DNA from: Candidatus Pantoea soli
GTDB taxonomy: Bacteria > Pseudomonadota > Gammaproteobacteria > Enterobacterales > Enterobacteriaceae
Direction of reading: 5' to 3'
Assembly (NCBI RefSeq): GCF_007833795.1
Contig: NZ_CP032702.1
Location: 682,001 to 746,000 of the forward strand
DNA: 64,000 bases
The notes below the pieces were generated by a model, which worked only from the letters and a program-made list of their open reading frames with translations, was not told where the DNA came from and did no database searches. Each line of letters begins with the position of its first letter. Within the stretch, counting starts at the first letter, position 1. The position numbers were made by a program, and so were the translations under genes. Shown piece by piece: positions 34,910 to 45,142 of this stretch.

Positions 34910-35920
34910 GTGAAACTGGATGAAATAGCGCGCCTGGCGGGCGTGTCACGCACCACGGCCAGCTACGTTATCAATGGCAAGGCGCGGCAGTATCGAGTCA
35001 GCGAAAAAACCGTCGAAAAAGTCATGGCGGTGGTGCGTGAACACAACTATCACCCGAACGCCGTGGCAGCCGGCCTGCGCGCCGGCCGCACGCGCTCCAT
35101 TGGCCTGGTGATTCCCGATCTGGAAAACACCAGCTATACGCGTATCGCGAATTATCTGGAGCGTCAGGCGCGGCAGCGCGGTTATCAGCTGCTGATCGCC
35201 TGCTCAGAAGATCAGCCTGACAACGAAATGCGCTGTATTGAACATCTGCTGCAGCGCCAGGTGGATGCGATCATTGTATCAACCTCCCTGCCGCCGGAGC
35301 ACCCCTTCTATCAGCGCTGGATCAACGATCCGCTGCCGATTATTGCGCTGGACCGCGCGCTGGATCGTGAACACTTCACCAGCGTGGTAGGGGCCGATCA
35401 GGACGATGCCCATACGCTGGCAGCTGAATTGCGTCAGCTGCCGGTAAAAAACGTCCTGTTCCTGGGGGCGCTGCCGGAGTTATCAGTGAGCTTCCTGCGT
35501 GAAATGGGCTTCCGGGAAGCGTGGAAGGGCGATGCGCGAAACATCGACTACCTCTACTGTAATAGCTTTGATCGCGCGGCGGCGGCAGCACTGTTTGAAA
35601 AGTATCTGGAAGATCACCCAATGCCGGAAGCGCTGTTTACCACCTCGTTTGGTCTGCTGCAGGGGGTGATGGATGTCACGCTGAAACGTGACGGGCGTCT
35701 GCCAACCGACCTGGCCATCGCAACCTTTGGCGACCACGAATTACTGGACTTTCTGGAGTGTCCGGTACTGGCCGTCGGGCAGCGCCATCGGGATGTCGCT
35801 GAACGGGTGCTGGAATTAGTTTTGGCTTCGCTCGATGAACCGCGAAAACCCAAAGCCGGTTTAACCCGTATCCGGCGTAATTTATTTCGCCGCGGACAAT
35901 TAAGTCGTCGCGTAAAATGA
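34910..35920 (+). CDS. cra: Catabolite repressor/activator Cra (FruR)
   Basis: LacI-family regulator that senses fructose 1-phosphate or fructose 1,6-bisphosphate and switches flux between glycolysis and gluconeogenesis. The 336-residue product starts with GTG, as in E. coli, with AAGG just upstream. The N-terminal helix-turn-helix [24 protein letters not shown] is essentially identical to the E. coli protein up to residue 25, so the operator preference should be the same. The hinge helix ([16 protein letters not shown]) and periplasmic-binding-like ligand domain follow. The C-terminal tail from RRNLFRRG is more variable. Confidence 0.97.
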   Translation: MKLDEIARLAGVSRTTASYVINGKARQYRVSEKTVEKVMAVVREHNYHPNAVAAGLRAGRTRSIGLVIPDLENTSYTRIANYLERQARQRGYQLLIACSEDQPDNEMRCIEHLLQRQVDAIIVSTSLPPEHPFYQRWINDPLPIIALDRALDREHFTSVVGADQDDAHTLAAELRQLPVKNVLFLGALPELSVSFLREMGFREAWKGDARNIDYLYCNSFDRAAAAALFEKYLEDHPMPEALFTTSFGLLQGVMDVTLKRDGRLPTDLAIATFGDHELLDFLECPVLAVGQRHRDVAERVLELVLASLDEPRKPKAGLTRIRRNLFRRGQLSRRVK

Positions 35921-36321
35921 GCTGGCGGGCGATTGTTCGCCCGCGCTTATTAATCATCGCGTTATATTCCTGCAATGACTACGACGTAAAAAAGCGTAAA
36001 TAATCGCCACCTCTTCTGACAAATTATCTGCAAAGCCTATTACCGATTGTTTACATCTTCAGCACTCAGGCCGCGCCAGCAAGGGCTGAAGCCGCTGGGC
36101 TTCCTTTCAGAACTCCCCTAAAATGCAGCCGCTGTCGCAGATTGCGGCTGGATAATCGAAGCGGCAGTGCTGTGTTAAATTTCATCGATCGTGCGTGGGC
36201 TGATTTTTTTTATACTGTTATTCATCAGCTTAATTTTTATTTTGTTTAACCGGCTCTCCTTATTTCTCCTTTCGCTTAATTTTCATGGGTGTAAAGAGTG
36301 ATATTCACCTGCCGTTGCGGC

Positions 36322-36351
36322 TTGACAAGGATTTCATCGCCTCCGTAAACT
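36322..36351 (+). promoter_or_regulatory. Pmra promoter of the dcw cluster
   Basis: Consensus TTGACA (36322-36327) and TAAACT (36346-36351) with an 18-base spacer, about 60 bases upstream of mraZ. This corresponds to the principal upstream promoter of the division and cell-wall cluster in E. coli. Confidence 0.75.
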
Positions 36352-36358
36352 CGTTTCG

Positions 36359-36393
36359 TGGTAAAAAGTGGGATAAAGTGGTGAAAACGGGTA
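36359..36393 (+). promoter_or_regulatory. MraZ operator (direct repeats)
   Basis: Direct repeats with a strict 10-base period between promoter and mraZ: TGGTA (36359), TGGGA (36369), TGGTG (36379) and GGGTA (36389), separated by A-rich five-base spacers. MraZ is known to bind tandem TGGGN repeats with five-base spacers and repress its own cluster. Three repeats fit well and the fourth has lost its T. Confidence 0.8.
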
Positions 36394-36412
36394 ACTGAGG
36401 GGTCAGGCTGGC

Positions 36413-36871
36413 ATGTTCCGTGGAGCAACGTTAGTCAATCTCGACAGCAAAGGCCGGTTGGCGGTACCAACGCGCTATCGCGAATTGCTGCTCGCAGAGT
36501 CTCAGGGTCAGATGGTTTGCACCATTGACCTCCATCAGCCCTGCCTGCTGCTTTATACCCTGCCCGAATGGGAAATCATTGAGAAAAAGCTGGCACGTTT
36601 ATCCAGCATGAATCCCGCAGAGCGTCGCGTACAGCGACTGCTGCTGGGCCATGCCAGTGAGTGTCAGATGGATAATGCAGGTCGCCTGCTACTGGCCAAT
36701 ACGCTACGTCAGCATGCGAGCCTGAGCAAAGAAGTGATGCTGGTTGGACAGTTCAATAAGTTTGAGCTGTGGGACGAACAGACCTGGTATCAACAAGTCA
36801 GGGACGATATTGACGCAGAACAGTCGGCTCAGGAGCCTTTATCTGAGCGGTTGCAGGATTTATCGCTATAG
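36413..36871 (+). CDS. mraZ: Transcriptional repressor MraZ
   Basis: First gene of the dcw cluster. A ring-forming DNA-binding protein with two SpoVT-AbrB-like domains, visible as the paired motifs [13 protein letters not shown] (about residue 11) and [13 protein letters not shown] (about residue 84). The 152-residue product has the E. coli length. It probably represses its own promoter through the repeats just upstream. TGAGG precedes the ATG. Confidence 0.97.
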   Translation: MFRGATLVNLDSKGRLAVPTRYRELLLAESQGQMVCTIDLHQPCLLLYTLPEWEIIEKKLARLSSMNPAERRVQRLLLGHASECQMDNAGRLLLANTLRQHASLSKEVMLVGQFNKFELWDEQTWYQQVRDDIDAEQSAQEPLSERLQDLSL

Positions 36872-36873
36872 CT

Positions 36874-37815
36874 ATGCAGGAAAATTTTAAACATACCACG
36901 GTGCTGCTGGATGAGGCGGTTAACGGCCTCAATATCAGGGAAGACGGCATTTATATCGACGGCACCTTTGGTCGCGGCGGCCACTCACGCCTGATCCTGT
37001 CGCAGCTGGGCGCGAACGGGCAGTTGCTGGCAATCGATCGCGATCCGCAAGCCATAGCCGCAGCCGCTGAGATAAAAGATCCGCGCTTTTCTATTGTTCA
37101 CGGGCCCTTTTCGGCGCTGGCGGAATATGTGGAAGCGCGCGGGCTGACGGGCAAAATTGACGGCGTACTGCTCGATCTCGGCGTCTCTTCTCCGCAGTTA
37201 GACGATGCTGAACGCGGCTTCTCCTTTATGCGCGACGGGCCGCTGGATATGCGTATGGACCCGACGCGCGGACAGTCGGCAGCAGAATGGCTGCTGGGGG
37301 CGGAAGAGGCCGATATCGCGTTTGTACTGAAGACATACGGAGAAGAGCGTTTCGCCAAACGCATTGCCCGTGCCATTGTCGAGCGCAATCGTGAACAGCC
37401 GATGACGCGAACCAAAGAGCTGGCCGAGGTAATTGCGGCGGCTACGCCGGTAAAAGACAAGTTTAAACACCCGGCGACCCGCAGTTTTCAGGCTATCCGC
37501 ATCTGGATTAACAGTGAGCTGGAAGAGATCGACACCGCGCTGAAAGGGGCACTGTCGGTGCTGGCCCCCGGTGGCCGGTTATCAGTTATCAGTTTCCATT
37601 CGCTGGAAGATCGGCTGGTGAAACGCTTTATGCGCGATCAGAGCCGCGGGCCGCAGGTGCCGGCCGGTATTCCGATGACCGAAAGCCAGCTGAAAGCGCT
37701 GGGAGGCCGTGAGCTGAAAACGCTTGGCAAGCTGATTCCGGGCGAAGCGGAAGTCCAGGAAAACCCCCGCGCACGCAGTTCCGTACTGCGCATCGCTGAG
37801 AGGACGGCATCATGA
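36874..37815 (+). CDS. rsmH: 16S rRNA (cytosine1402-N4)-methyltransferase
   Basis: SAM-dependent methyltransferase (MraW) acting on C1402 in the 30S P site. The 313-residue product shows the SAM loop [14 protein letters not shown], acidic motif [27 protein letters not shown], and the C-terminal [10 protein letters not shown] motif. The start is two bases after the mraZ stop. The last four bases overlap ftsL (ATGA). Confidence 0.97.
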   Translation: MQENFKHTTVLLDEAVNGLNIREDGIYIDGTFGRGGHSRLILSQLGANGQLLAIDRDPQAIAAAAEIKDPRFSIVHGPFSALAEYVEARGLTGKIDGVLLDLGVSSPQLDDAERGFSFMRDGPLDMRMDPTRGQSAAEWLLGAEEADIAFVLKTYGEERFAKRIARAIVERNREQPMTRTKELAEVIAAATPVKDKFKHPATRSFQAIRIWINSELEEIDTALKGALSVLAPGGRLSVISFHSLEDRLVKRFMRDQSRGPQVPAGIPMTESQLKALGGRELKTLGKLIPGEAEVQENPRARSSVLRIAERTAS

Positions 37816-38132
37816 TTGGCAATGAGCGCCACAGTTTACCCGGCGTTATCGGCGGGGATCTGCTGCGCTTTGGCAAGATTCCGGTACTGCTGCTGATTGC
37901 GGTGCTGGTCTCTTCCGTGCTGGTGGTGACCACCACGCATAAGACCCGTCTGCTGACGGCGCAGCGTGAACAGCTGGTGTTAGAGCGTGATGCGCTGGAT
38001 ATCGAATGGCGCAACCTGATTCTGGAAGAGAACGCCCTCGGCGATCACAGCCGGGTAGAACGCATAGCCACCGACAAGCTGCAGATGCAGCACGTCGATC
38101 CGTCACAGGAAAACATTGTGGTGCAGAAATAA
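37812..38132 (+). CDS. ftsL: Cell division protein FtsL
   Basis: Bitopic inner-membrane protein that with FtsB and FtsQ activates septal synthesis by FtsWI. The 106-residue product has a short cytoplasmic tail, one transmembrane helix (about residues 22-41) and a periplasmic coiled coil ([22 protein letters not shown]) essentially identical to E. coli. The N-terminal tail is about 15 residues shorter than in E. coli (121 residues), so the first part of the cytoplasmic segment is missing. The start overlaps rsmH by ATGA. Confidence 0.95.
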   Translation: MIGNERHSLPGVIGGDLLRFGKIPVLLLIAVLVSSVLVVTTTHKTRLLTAQREQLVLERDALDIEWRNLILEENALGDHSRVERIATDKLQMQHVDPSQENIVVQK

Positions 38133-38148
38133 GGAATCGCAGATCTCA

Positions 38149-39915
38149 ATGAGCGGCGCGGGCAAAACGCTGAAGTTAAGAAAACAGGAAGATAAAGCCA
38201 GCTTTGTAAGCTGGCGTTTTGCGTTGCTGTGCGGCTGCATTTTACTGGCGCTGGGCGGGCTGCTTTCCCGCGTGGCGTGGCTGCAGGTGATCAGCCCGGA
38301 CAAGCTGGTGAAAGAGGGCGATCTGCGCTCGCTGCGCGTACAGCAGGTACCCACCGCGCGCGGCATGATCAGCGATCGCGCTGGCCGTCCTCTGGCGGTC
38401 AGCGTGCCGGTGAATGCTATCTGGGCCGATCCGAAAGAGCTGACCGAACACGGCGGCGTCACGGTCGACAGCCGCTGGAAAGCCCTCTCTGACGCACTGT
38501 CGATTCCGCTCGATCAGCTGGCCGCCCGCGTGAATGCCAACCCGAAAGGGCGCTTCATCTATCTGGCGCGTCAGGTCAATCCCGCCATCGGTGAATACGT
38601 TAAAAAGCTGAAGCTGCCCGGCATCTATCTGCGCCAGGAGTCGCGTCGCTACTATCCGGCAGGCCAGGTCACCGCGCATCTGATTGGCTTCACCAACATT
38701 GACGGCCAGGGCATCGAAGGCATCGAAAAGAGCTTCGATAAATGGCTCACCGGTGAACCAGGCGAGCGTACCGTGCGTAAAGATCGCTATGGCCGCGTCA
38801 TTGAAGATATCTCCTCCGTCGACAGCCGTGCCGCGCACAATCTGACGCTGAGTATTGATGAACGCCTGCAGGCGCTGGTTTACCGCGAGCTGAATAACGC
38901 GGTGGCATTCAACAAAGCCGAATCCGGCACTGCCGTGCTGGTGGACGTCAACACTGGCGAAGTACTGGCGATGGCCAACAGCCCGGCTTACAACCCGAAT
39001 AACCTCAGCAACACGCCAAAAGATGTGATGCGCAACCGCGCCATCACCGACATCTTTGAACCCGGTTCAACCGTGAAGCCAATGGTGGTGATGACCGCAT
39101 TACAGCGCGGCGTGGTGAAAGAGAACAGCGTACTGAATACCGTGCCGTACCGCGTAAATGGTCATGAGATCAAAGACGTGGCGCGCTACAACGAACTGAC
39201 CCTTACCGGGGTTCTGCAGAAGTCGAGTAACGTCGGGGTTTCACGCCTCGCGTTAGCGATGCCCTCCTCAGCGCTGGTAGAAACTTACGCGCGCTTTGGA
39301 TTGGGTAAACCGACCAATTTGGGGCTGGTCGGGGAAAGTAGTGGCTTATACCCTCAAAAACAACGGTGGTCTGACATAGAGAGGGCCACCTTCTCTTTCG
39401 GCTACGGGCTAATGGTAACGCCGTTACAGTTAGCGCGTGTCTACGCAACCATTGGCAGCTACGGCATCAACCGTCCGCTATCGATCACCAAAGTTGACCC
39501 GCCGGTGGCAGGCGACCGCGTCTTCCCGGAAGACGTGGTCAGAACGGTCATGCACATGATGGAGAGCGTGGCGCTGCCTGGCGGCGGTGGGGTAAAAGCC
39601 GCCATCAAAGGCTATCGCATCGCCATCAAAACCGGTACCGCGAAGAAGGTCGGGCCGGATGGTCGTTACGTTAACAAATACATTGCCTACACCGCCGGCG
39701 TAGCGCCTGCCAGCCGCCCGCGCTTTGCGCTGGTGGTGGTAATTAACGATCCGCAGGCCGGTAAATATTATGGTGGTGCGGTTTCCGCACCCGTCTTTGG
39801 CGCCATCATGGGCGGTGTATTACGTACCATGAACATCGAGCCGGATGCGCTGCCAACAGTCGATAAAAACGAGTTGGTAAAGAACAGAAGTGAGGAATCA
39901 AGTGACAGATCGTAA
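38149..39915 (+). CDS. ftsI: Peptidoglycan D,D-transpeptidase FtsI (PBP3)
   Basis: Septal class B penicillin-binding protein that crosslinks new septal peptidoglycan with FtsW. The 588-residue product equals E. coli. The start [13 protein letters not shown] (38149) gives a short cytoplasmic tail and one transmembrane helix (about 24-42); an upstream in-frame ATG inside ftsL is rejected. The periplasmic part has a pedestal domain and the transpeptidase motifs: serine nucleophile in PGSTVKPM (about residue 307), SSN in QKSSNVGVS, and KTG in IKTGTAKK. The segment 39240-39440 has codon use unlike the rest of the gene (AGT, CAA, CGG, ATA, AGG, CTA), treated separately as an FtsO-like RNA. Confidence 0.97.
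   Translation: MSGAGKTLKLRKQEDKASFVSWRFALLCGCILLALGGLLSRVAWLQVISPDKLVKEGDLRSLRVQQVPTARGMISDRAGRPLAVSVPVNAIWADPKELTEHGGVTVDSRWKALSDALSIPLDQLAARVNANPKGRFIYLARQVNPAIGEYVKKLKLPGIYLRQESRRYYPAGQVTAHLIGFTNIDGQGIEGIEKSFDKWLTGEPGERTVRKDRYGRVIEDISSVDSRAAHNLTLSIDERLQALVYRELNNAVAFNKAESGTAVLVDVNTGEVLAMANSPAYNPNNLSNTPKDVMRNRAITDIFEPGSTVKPMVVMTALQRGVVKENSVLNTVPYRVNGHEIKDVARYNELTLTGVLQKSSNVGVSRLALAMPSSALVETYARFGLGKPTNLGLVGESSGLYPQKQRWSDIERATFSFGYGLMVTPLQLARVYATIGSYGINRPLSITKVDPPVAGDRVFPEDVVRTVMHMMESVALPGGGGVKAAIKGYRIAIKTGTAKKVGPDGRYVNKYIAYTAGVAPASRPRFALVVVINDPQAGKYYGGAVSAPVFGAIMGGVLRTMNIEPDALPTVDKNELVKNRSEESSDRS
39330..39399 (+). ncRNA. ftsO: FtsO-like ORF-internal small RNA within ftsI
   Basis: E. coli makes FtsO, a small RNA from inside the ftsI coding sequence that sponges RybB. 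Here the equivalent segment has an 11-base stretch AAAGTAGTGGC (39335-39345) that can pair with the remembered RybB 5' seed GCCACUGCUUU, with one G-U pair. It is followed by a 7-bp hairpin GGTGGTC / GGCCACC (39365-39390) and a pyrimidine-rich TTCTCTTTC, like an intrinsic terminator. Codons here are unusual for the gene and, from memory, nearly identical base for base to E. coli. The ends are estimated; expression is not shown. Confidence 0.55.
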
Positions 39916-41389
39916 CCTGCGCGACTTACTGGCCCCGTGGGTGCCTGGCGCGCCGGCGCGTCCACTCCGTGACATGACACTGGACAGCCGCTCTGCGGCT
40001 GCCGGCGATCTGTTTATCGCCGTGGCGGGCCATCATGCTGATGGACGTCGTTTCATTCCGCAGGCTATCGCTCAGGGCGTGGCGGCAGTGATTGCCGAAG
40101 CTGAAGGCGAAGCCAGCGATGGGGATATCCGTGAAATGCACGGTGTTCCGGTTATCTATCTGGCGCAGTTGCCGCAGCGCCTTTCGGCGCTGGCCGGGCG
40201 CTTTTATCAGCAGCCCGCAGACAAACTGAAACTGATTGGTGTCACTGGCACCAACGGCAAAACCACCACCACGCAGCTGATTGCGCAGTGGGCCAGCCTG
40301 CTGGGAGAAACCAGCGCGGTGATGGGCACGGTGGGCAATGGGTTATATGGACAGCTGGTGCCGAGTGATAACACCACCGGCTCGGCGGTCGACGTACAGC
40401 ACCTGCTGCATGATTTGGCCGGACAGGGCGCAACCCTGGCGGCAATGGAAGTCTCTTCACATGGTCTGGTCCAGCACCGCGTGGCGGCCCTGCCGTTTGC
40501 TGCGGCGGTATTTACCAATCTGAGCCGCGATCACCTCGACTATCACGGTGATATGCAGGGCTATGAATCCGCTAAATGGCTGCTGTTCTCGGAGCATCAG
40601 GTCGCTGAATCCATTATTAACGCCGACGACGAAGTCGGACGCCGCTGGCTGCAGCAGCTGCCGGATGCGGTGGCGGTCACCCTGGCGGACAACCTGCAGG
40701 CGGGCTGTCACGGGCGCTGGCTGAAGGCCACCGCGGTGAACTATCACGATGGCGGTGCGCATGTGCAGTTCAGCTCCAGCTGGGGAGAAGGGGAGTTTGA
40801 CAGCCGGCTGATGGGCGCGTTTAACGTCAGCAATCTGCTGCTGGCGCTGGCGACCCTGCTGGCGCTGGATTATCCGCTGGCGGCGCTGATGGCGACGGCA
40901 GGTCAGCTGCAGCCTGTCTGCGGACGCATGGAGGTGTTCAGCGCACCGGGCAAGCCAACCGTGGTGGTGGATTATGCCCACACGCCAGATGCGCTGGAAA
41001 AAGCGCTGGAAGCGGCGCGTTTGCACTGTAAAGGCAAGCTGTGGTGCCTGTTCGGTTGCGGCGGCGATCGCGACAAAGGCAAGCGACCGCTGATGGGCGC
41101 CATTGCCGAACAGTTTGCGGACATCGTTGTGATTACTGACGACAACCCACGCAGCGAAGATCCGGCGGCGATCGTTAATGACATTCTGACCGGCCTGCTG
41201 GATCCGGGCCGCGCGCGCGTGGTCGCAGGGCGCGCGCAGGCAGTGACGCATGCGGTAATGCAGGCGCAGGCCGATGACATCGTGCTGGTGGCCGGCAAAG
41301 GCCATGAAGATTATCAGATCATTGGCAACCGTCGTCTTGACTACTCCGATCGCGACACCGTCGCCCGTTTACTGGGGGTGATGGCATGA
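39902..41389 (+). CDS. murE: UDP-MurNAc-L-Ala-D-Glu:meso-diaminopimelate ligase
   Basis: Adds meso-diaminopimelate to the peptidoglycan precursor. The GTG at 39902 is chosen: GAGGA lies upstream and [15 protein letters not shown] matches E. coli. It lies inside the ftsI 3' end (14-base overlap). The 495-residue product shows the ATP motif [13 protein letters not shown], the carbamylated-lysine region and the DDNPRSEDP motif whose DNPR arginine defines meso-DAP specificity. Confidence 0.97.
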   Translation: MTDRNLRDLLAPWVPGAPARPLRDMTLDSRSAAAGDLFIAVAGHHADGRRFIPQAIAQGVAAVIAEAEGEASDGDIREMHGVPVIYLAQLPQRLSALAGRFYQQPADKLKLIGVTGTNGKTTTTQLIAQWASLLGETSAVMGTVGNGLYGQLVPSDNTTGSAVDVQHLLHDLAGQGATLAAMEVSSHGLVQHRVAALPFAAAVFTNLSRDHLDYHGDMQGYESAKWLLFSEHQVAESIINADDEVGRRWLQQLPDAVAVTLADNLQAGCHGRWLKATAVNYHDGGAHVQFSSSWGEGEFDSRLMGAFNVSNLLLALATLLALDYPLAALMATAGQLQPVCGRMEVFSAPGKPTVVVDYAHTPDALEKALEAARLHCKGKLWCLFGCGGDRDKGKRPLMGAIAEQFADIVVITDDNPRSEDPAAIVNDILTGLLDPGRARVVAGRAQAVTHAVMQAQADDIVLVAGKGHEDYQIIGNRRLDYSDRDTVARLLGVMA

Positions 41390-42747
41390 TCCCGATTACG
41401 TTGCAAACCCTGGCCGACATCACCGACGGTGAACGGCTGGGCGCCGATCTTACACTGGCGGATGTCACCACCGATACGCGCAAAGTCACCGCCGGCAGCC
41501 TGTTTGTGGCGCTGGTGGGTGAGCGTTTCGATGCCCATGACTTTGTGCACGATGCTATTGCCAGCGGGGCGCAGGCCCTCCTGGTCAGCCGGCGCCTGGA
41601 CGTCGCGGTGCCGCAGGTTGTGGTGGCGGACACACGCATTGCGTTCGGTCAGCTGGGTGCCTGGGTGCGTCAGCAGTCCAGCGCGCGCGTGGTCGGTCTG
41701 ACCGGCTCCTCCGGTAAGACCTCGGTGAAAGAGATGACGGCCGCGATTCTGCGCCAGTGCGGAGAAACGCTTTATACCGCCGGCAACCTGAATAACGACT
41801 ATGGCGTACCCATGACGCTGCTGCGCCTGACGCCGCAGCATGCCTATGCAGTCATCGAGATGGGCGCCAACCATCAGGGCGAAATTGCTTACACCACCAG
41901 CCTGGTGCGGCCGGAGGCGGCGCTGGTTAATAACCTTGCGGCTGCGCATCTGGAAGGATTTGGTTCCCTGGCCGGCGTGGCGAAAGCCAAAGGTGAAATT
42001 TTCAGCGGCCTGCCGGTGCATGGCACGGCGATTGTTAACGCCGATAGTCACGATCTGGCCAACTGGCAGTCGCAGTTTGCGGATAAAACCTTGTGGCGTT
42101 TTTCGCCGCAGCCGCTGACGGATGCGGAATTCCGCGCCAGCGACATTGTGCTGCGCGCTGATGCCACGCTGTTTACCCTGCACACCCCACGTGGCGATAT
42201 CGCCATCGAACTGCCGCTGCCGGGTCGTCACAATATCGCCAATGCGCTGGCCGCTGCCGCGCTGGCGCTGGCCGTGGACGCACCGCTGACGGCGATTCAG
42301 CAGGGCCTTAAAACCCTGCAGCCAGTGCCGGGTCGCCTGTTCCCGATTCGCCTTTCCGCCAGCCAGCTGCTGCTGGACGACAGCTATAACGCCAACGTCG
42401 GCTCAATGACCGCGGCGGCGCAGGTGCTGGGTGATATGCCGGGTTACCGCGTGATGGTTGTGGGCGATATGGGCGAGCTGGGCGAGGAAGCGGAAGCATG
42501 CCATCGCCAGGTGGGTGAAGCCGCCAGAGCGGCCGGCATTGATTGTGTGCTGAGCACCGGCAGCCTCAGCCATTTTATTAGTGAAAGCAGCGGCAAAGGT
42601 GAACATTTCGCCAGCAAAAGCGCCCTGACTGAACGTTTGCGTACGCTGCTGTCCGAACATCAGGACATCACGATTTTGATTAAAGGTTCACGTAGTGCCG
42701 CCATGGAGCAGGTAGTACTGAGCTTACAGGAGAAAGGAACATGCTAG
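41386..42747 (+). CDS. murF: UDP-MurNAc-tripeptide:D-alanyl-D-alanine ligase
   Basis: Adds D-Ala-D-Ala to complete the pentapeptide precursor. The 453-residue product has the P-loop [13 protein letters not shown], the [12 protein letters not shown] segment, and [11 protein letters not shown] in the C-terminal domain. Starts by ATGA overlap with murE and ends seven bases inside mraY, so the three are translationally coupled. Confidence 0.97.
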   Translation: MIPITLQTLADITDGERLGADLTLADVTTDTRKVTAGSLFVALVGERFDAHDFVHDAIASGAQALLVSRRLDVAVPQVVVADTRIAFGQLGAWVRQQSSARVVGLTGSSGKTSVKEMTAAILRQCGETLYTAGNLNNDYGVPMTLLRLTPQHAYAVIEMGANHQGEIAYTTSLVRPEAALVNNLAAAHLEGFGSLAGVAKAKGEIFSGLPVHGTAIVNADSHDLANWQSQFADKTLWRFSPQPLTDAEFRASDIVLRADATLFTLHTPRGDIAIELPLPGRHNIANALAAAALALAVDAPLTAIQQGLKTLQPVPGRLFPIRLSASQLLLDDSYNANVGSMTAAAQVLGDMPGYRVMVVGDMGELGEEAEACHRQVGEAARAAGIDCVLSTGSLSHFISESSGKGEHFASKSALTERLRTLLSEHQDITILIKGSRSAAMEQVVLSLQEKGTC

Positions 42748-43823
42748 TCTGGCTGGCCGAACATCTGGTCGCTTTTTATTCCGGTTTTAACGTCTTTTCG
42801 TATCTGACGTTTCGCGCCATTGTCAGCCTGCTGACCGCACTGTTTATCTCCCTGTGGATGGGCCCGCGCCTGATCGCCTGGCTGCAGAAACTGCAGATTG
42901 GTCAGGTGGTGCGCAACGATGGCCCGGAATCGCATTTCAGCAAGCGCGGTACGCCGACCATGGGCGGCATTATGATTCTGACCTCCATCACCGTCTCGGT
43001 GCTGATGTGGGCGTATCCCTCTAATCCGTACGTCTGGTGTGTGCTGGTGGTGCTGGTCGGTTTTGGCGTGATTGGCTTCGTTGACGACTATCGCAAAGTG
43101 GTGCGCAAAGATACGAAAGGTCTGATAGCCCGCTGGAAATACTTCTGGATGTCGGTGATCTCGCTTGGCGTGGCGTTTGCGCTGTTTATCGCCGGTAAAG
43201 ACACCCCCGCCACGCAGCTGGTGGTGCCGTTCTTTAAAGACGTCATGCCGCAGCTGGGGCTGTTTTATGTGGTGCTGGCATATTTTGTGATTGTAGGCAC
43301 CGGCAACGCCGTCAACCTGACGGATGGCCTTGACGGTCTGGCTATCATGCCGACGGTCTTCGTTGCCGCCGGCTTCGCGCTGGTAGCCTGGGCGACCGGT
43401 AACGTGAAATTTGCTGAATATCTGCATATTCCTTATCTGCGCCATGCCGGCGAACTGGTGATTGTCTGCACCGCCATTGTGGGGGCCGGGCTCGGTTTCC
43501 TGTGGTTCAACACCTATCCGGCGCAGGTCTTTATGGGTGATGTCGGTTCGCTGGCGCTCGGCGGCGCGCTCGGTACGCTGGCGGTGCTGCTGCGTCAGGA
43601 GTTCCTGCTGGTGATTATGGGCGGGGTCTTCGTGGTTGAGACGCTGTCGGTGATTCTGCAGGTGGGATCGTTCAAGTTGCGCGGTCAGCGTATTTTCCGC
43701 ATGGCGCCGATTCATCACCACTATGAACTCAAAGGCTGGCCAGAGCCGCGCGTCATTGTGCGCTTCTGGATTATTTCGCTGATGCTGGTGCTGATTGGCC
43801 TGGCAACGCTGAAGGTACGTTAA
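42741..43823 (+). CDS. mraY: Phospho-MurNAc-pentapeptide transferase
   Basis: Integral membrane enzyme that transfers phospho-MurNAc-pentapeptide to undecaprenyl phosphate, forming lipid I. The 360-residue product has about ten transmembrane helices and the conserved cytoplasmic-loop motifs [18 protein letters not shown] (paired aspartates), [14 protein letters not shown] and [13 protein letters not shown]. Confidence 0.97.
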   Translation: MLVWLAEHLVAFYSGFNVFSYLTFRAIVSLLTALFISLWMGPRLIAWLQKLQIGQVVRNDGPESHFSKRGTPTMGGIMILTSITVSVLMWAYPSNPYVWCVLVVLVGFGVIGFVDDYRKVVRKDTKGLIARWKYFWMSVISLGVAFALFIAGKDTPATQLVVPFFKDVMPQLGLFYVVLAYFVIVGTGNAVNLTDGLDGLAIMPTVFVAAGFALVAWATGNVKFAEYLHIPYLRHAGELVIVCTAIVGAGLGFLWFNTYPAQVFMGDVGSLALGGALGTLAVLLRQEFLLVIMGGVFVVETLSVILQVGSFKLRGQRIFRMAPIHHHYELKGWPEPRVIVRFWIISLMLVLIGLATLKVR

Positions 43824-43825
43824 TC

Positions 43826-45142
43826 ATGGCTGACTATCGGGGCAGAAAAGTCGTCATCATCGGACTGGGCATGACCGGCCTCTCCTGTGTTGATTTCTTC
43901 CTGGCGCAGGGCGTTACGCCACGCGTCATGGATACCCGTGTGTCACCGGCCGGGCTGGATAAGCTGCCGGCGCAGGTCGAGCGCCATGTGGGCAGTCTTA
44001 ACCGTGACTGGCTGCTGGCAGCGGACCTGATTATCGCCAGTCCGGGCATCGCACTGGCGCACCCGGCGCTGACGGAAGCGGCCGATGCCGGCATTGAAAT
44101 CGTGGGCGACATTGAGCTGTTTTGCCGCGAGGCTCAGGCACCGATTGTCGCCATTACCGGCTCGAACGGCAAAAGCACGGTGACCACGCTGGTGGGCGAA
44201 ATGGCGCGAGCCGCAGGCTGGCAGGTGGGCGTGGGCGGCAATATCGGCCTGCCGGCGCTGACGCTGCTGAAAGCGCCGGCGCAGCTGTATGTGCTGGAGC
44301 TGTCCAGTTTTCAGCTGGAGACGACACACAGCCTGAAAGCCGCTGCTGCCACCATTCTCAATGTGACTGAAGATCATATGGATCGCTATCCGCTGGGTAT
44401 GCAGCAGTATCGCGCGGCGAAGTTACGCATTTATGAAAATGCCAGCGTCTGTGTGGTCAATGCCGATGACGGCATGACAATGCCGGTACGCGGGGTGGAT
44501 GCCCGCTGCATCAGTTTTGGCATTGATCTCGGCGATTATCATCTTACCCGGCAGCAGGGCAGCACCTGGCTGCGCGTGAAAGGTGAAAAGGTGCTTAACA
44601 CCAGTGAAATGAAGCTGGTGGGACAGCACAACTATACCAACGCCCTGGCGGCGCTGGCGCTGGCAGATGCGGTAAACATTCCGCGCGCTTCCAGCCTGAA
44701 AGCCCTGACGACCTATGGCGGGTTGCCGCACCGTTTTCAGCTGGTGCATGAGCGCAAAGGCGTGCGCTGGATTAACGATTCCAAAGCCACCAACACCGGC
44801 AGCACAGAAGCCGCGCTGAATGGTCTGCAGGTGCAGGGCACGCTGTGGCTGCTGCTGGGCGGCGATGGCAAGGGCGCGGATTTCAGCGCGCTGACGCCGT
44901 ATCTGCAGGGCGAAAACCTGCGTCTGTTTTGCTTTGGCCGCGATGGCGATGCGCTGGCGGCTCTGCGTCCGTCAGTGGCAACCCGCACCGGGACGCTGCA
45001 GCAGGCGATGGAACAGATTGCCCCTCAGGTACAGGCGGGCGACATGGTGTTGCTTTCACCTGCCTGCGCCAGCCTCGATCAGTTCCGTAACTTTGAACAG
45101 CGTGGCGATGTGTTCGGGCAACTGGCGAAGGAGTTAGGCTGA
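43826..45142 (+). CDS. murD: UDP-MurNAc-L-alanine:D-glutamate ligase
   Basis: Adds D-glutamate to UDP-MurNAc-L-Ala. The 438-residue product (E. coli 438) shows the N-terminal Rossmann [12 protein letters not shown] motif [13 protein letters not shown], and [15 protein letters not shown] in the C-terminal domain. It starts two bases after mraY, and its stop shares a base with the ftsW start (TGATG). Confidence 0.97.
   Translation: MADYRGRKVVIIGLGMTGLSCVDFFLAQGVTPRVMDTRVSPAGLDKLPAQVERHVGSLNRDWLLAADLIIASPGIALAHPALTEAADAGIEIVGDIELFCREAQAPIVAITGSNGKSTVTTLVGEMARAAGWQVGVGGNIGLPALTLLKAPAQLYVLELSSFQLETTHSLKAAAATILNVTEDHMDRYPLGMQQYRAAKLRIYENASVCVVNADDGMTMPVRGVDARCISFGIDLGDYHLTRQQGSTWLRVKGEKVLNTSEMKLVGQHNYTNALAALALADAVNIPRASSLKALTTYGGLPHRFQLVHERKGVRWINDSKATNTGSTEAALNGLQVQGTLWLLLGGDGKGADFSALTPYLQGENLRLFCFGRDGDALAALRPSVATRTGTLQQAMEQIAPQVQAGDMVLLSPACASLDQFRNFEQRGDVFGQLAKELG

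Larger units (their letters stand above)
35921..36412. other. Intergenic region upstream of the dcw cluster
   Basis: A 490-base gap between cra and mraZ without a supportable ORF. It contains a small GAAGCC/GGCTTC hairpin followed by CTTTC at 36088-36108, a possible cra terminator; an inverted repeat CAGCCGC/GCGGCTG at 36126-36150 of unknown role; AT-rich sequence around 36190-36290; and then the Pmra promoter and MraZ operator. Confidence 0.55.

Noticed and set aside
36126..36150. CAGCCGC/GCGGCTG inverted repeat as a terminator
   Set aside because: No T run follows and the loop is 11 bases; kept only as an unexplained repeat in the intergenic description.
42744..43721. 325-codon open frame opposite mraY
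   Set aside because: Mirror frame of a membrane protein gene, giving an implausible His/Gln/Arg-rich product.
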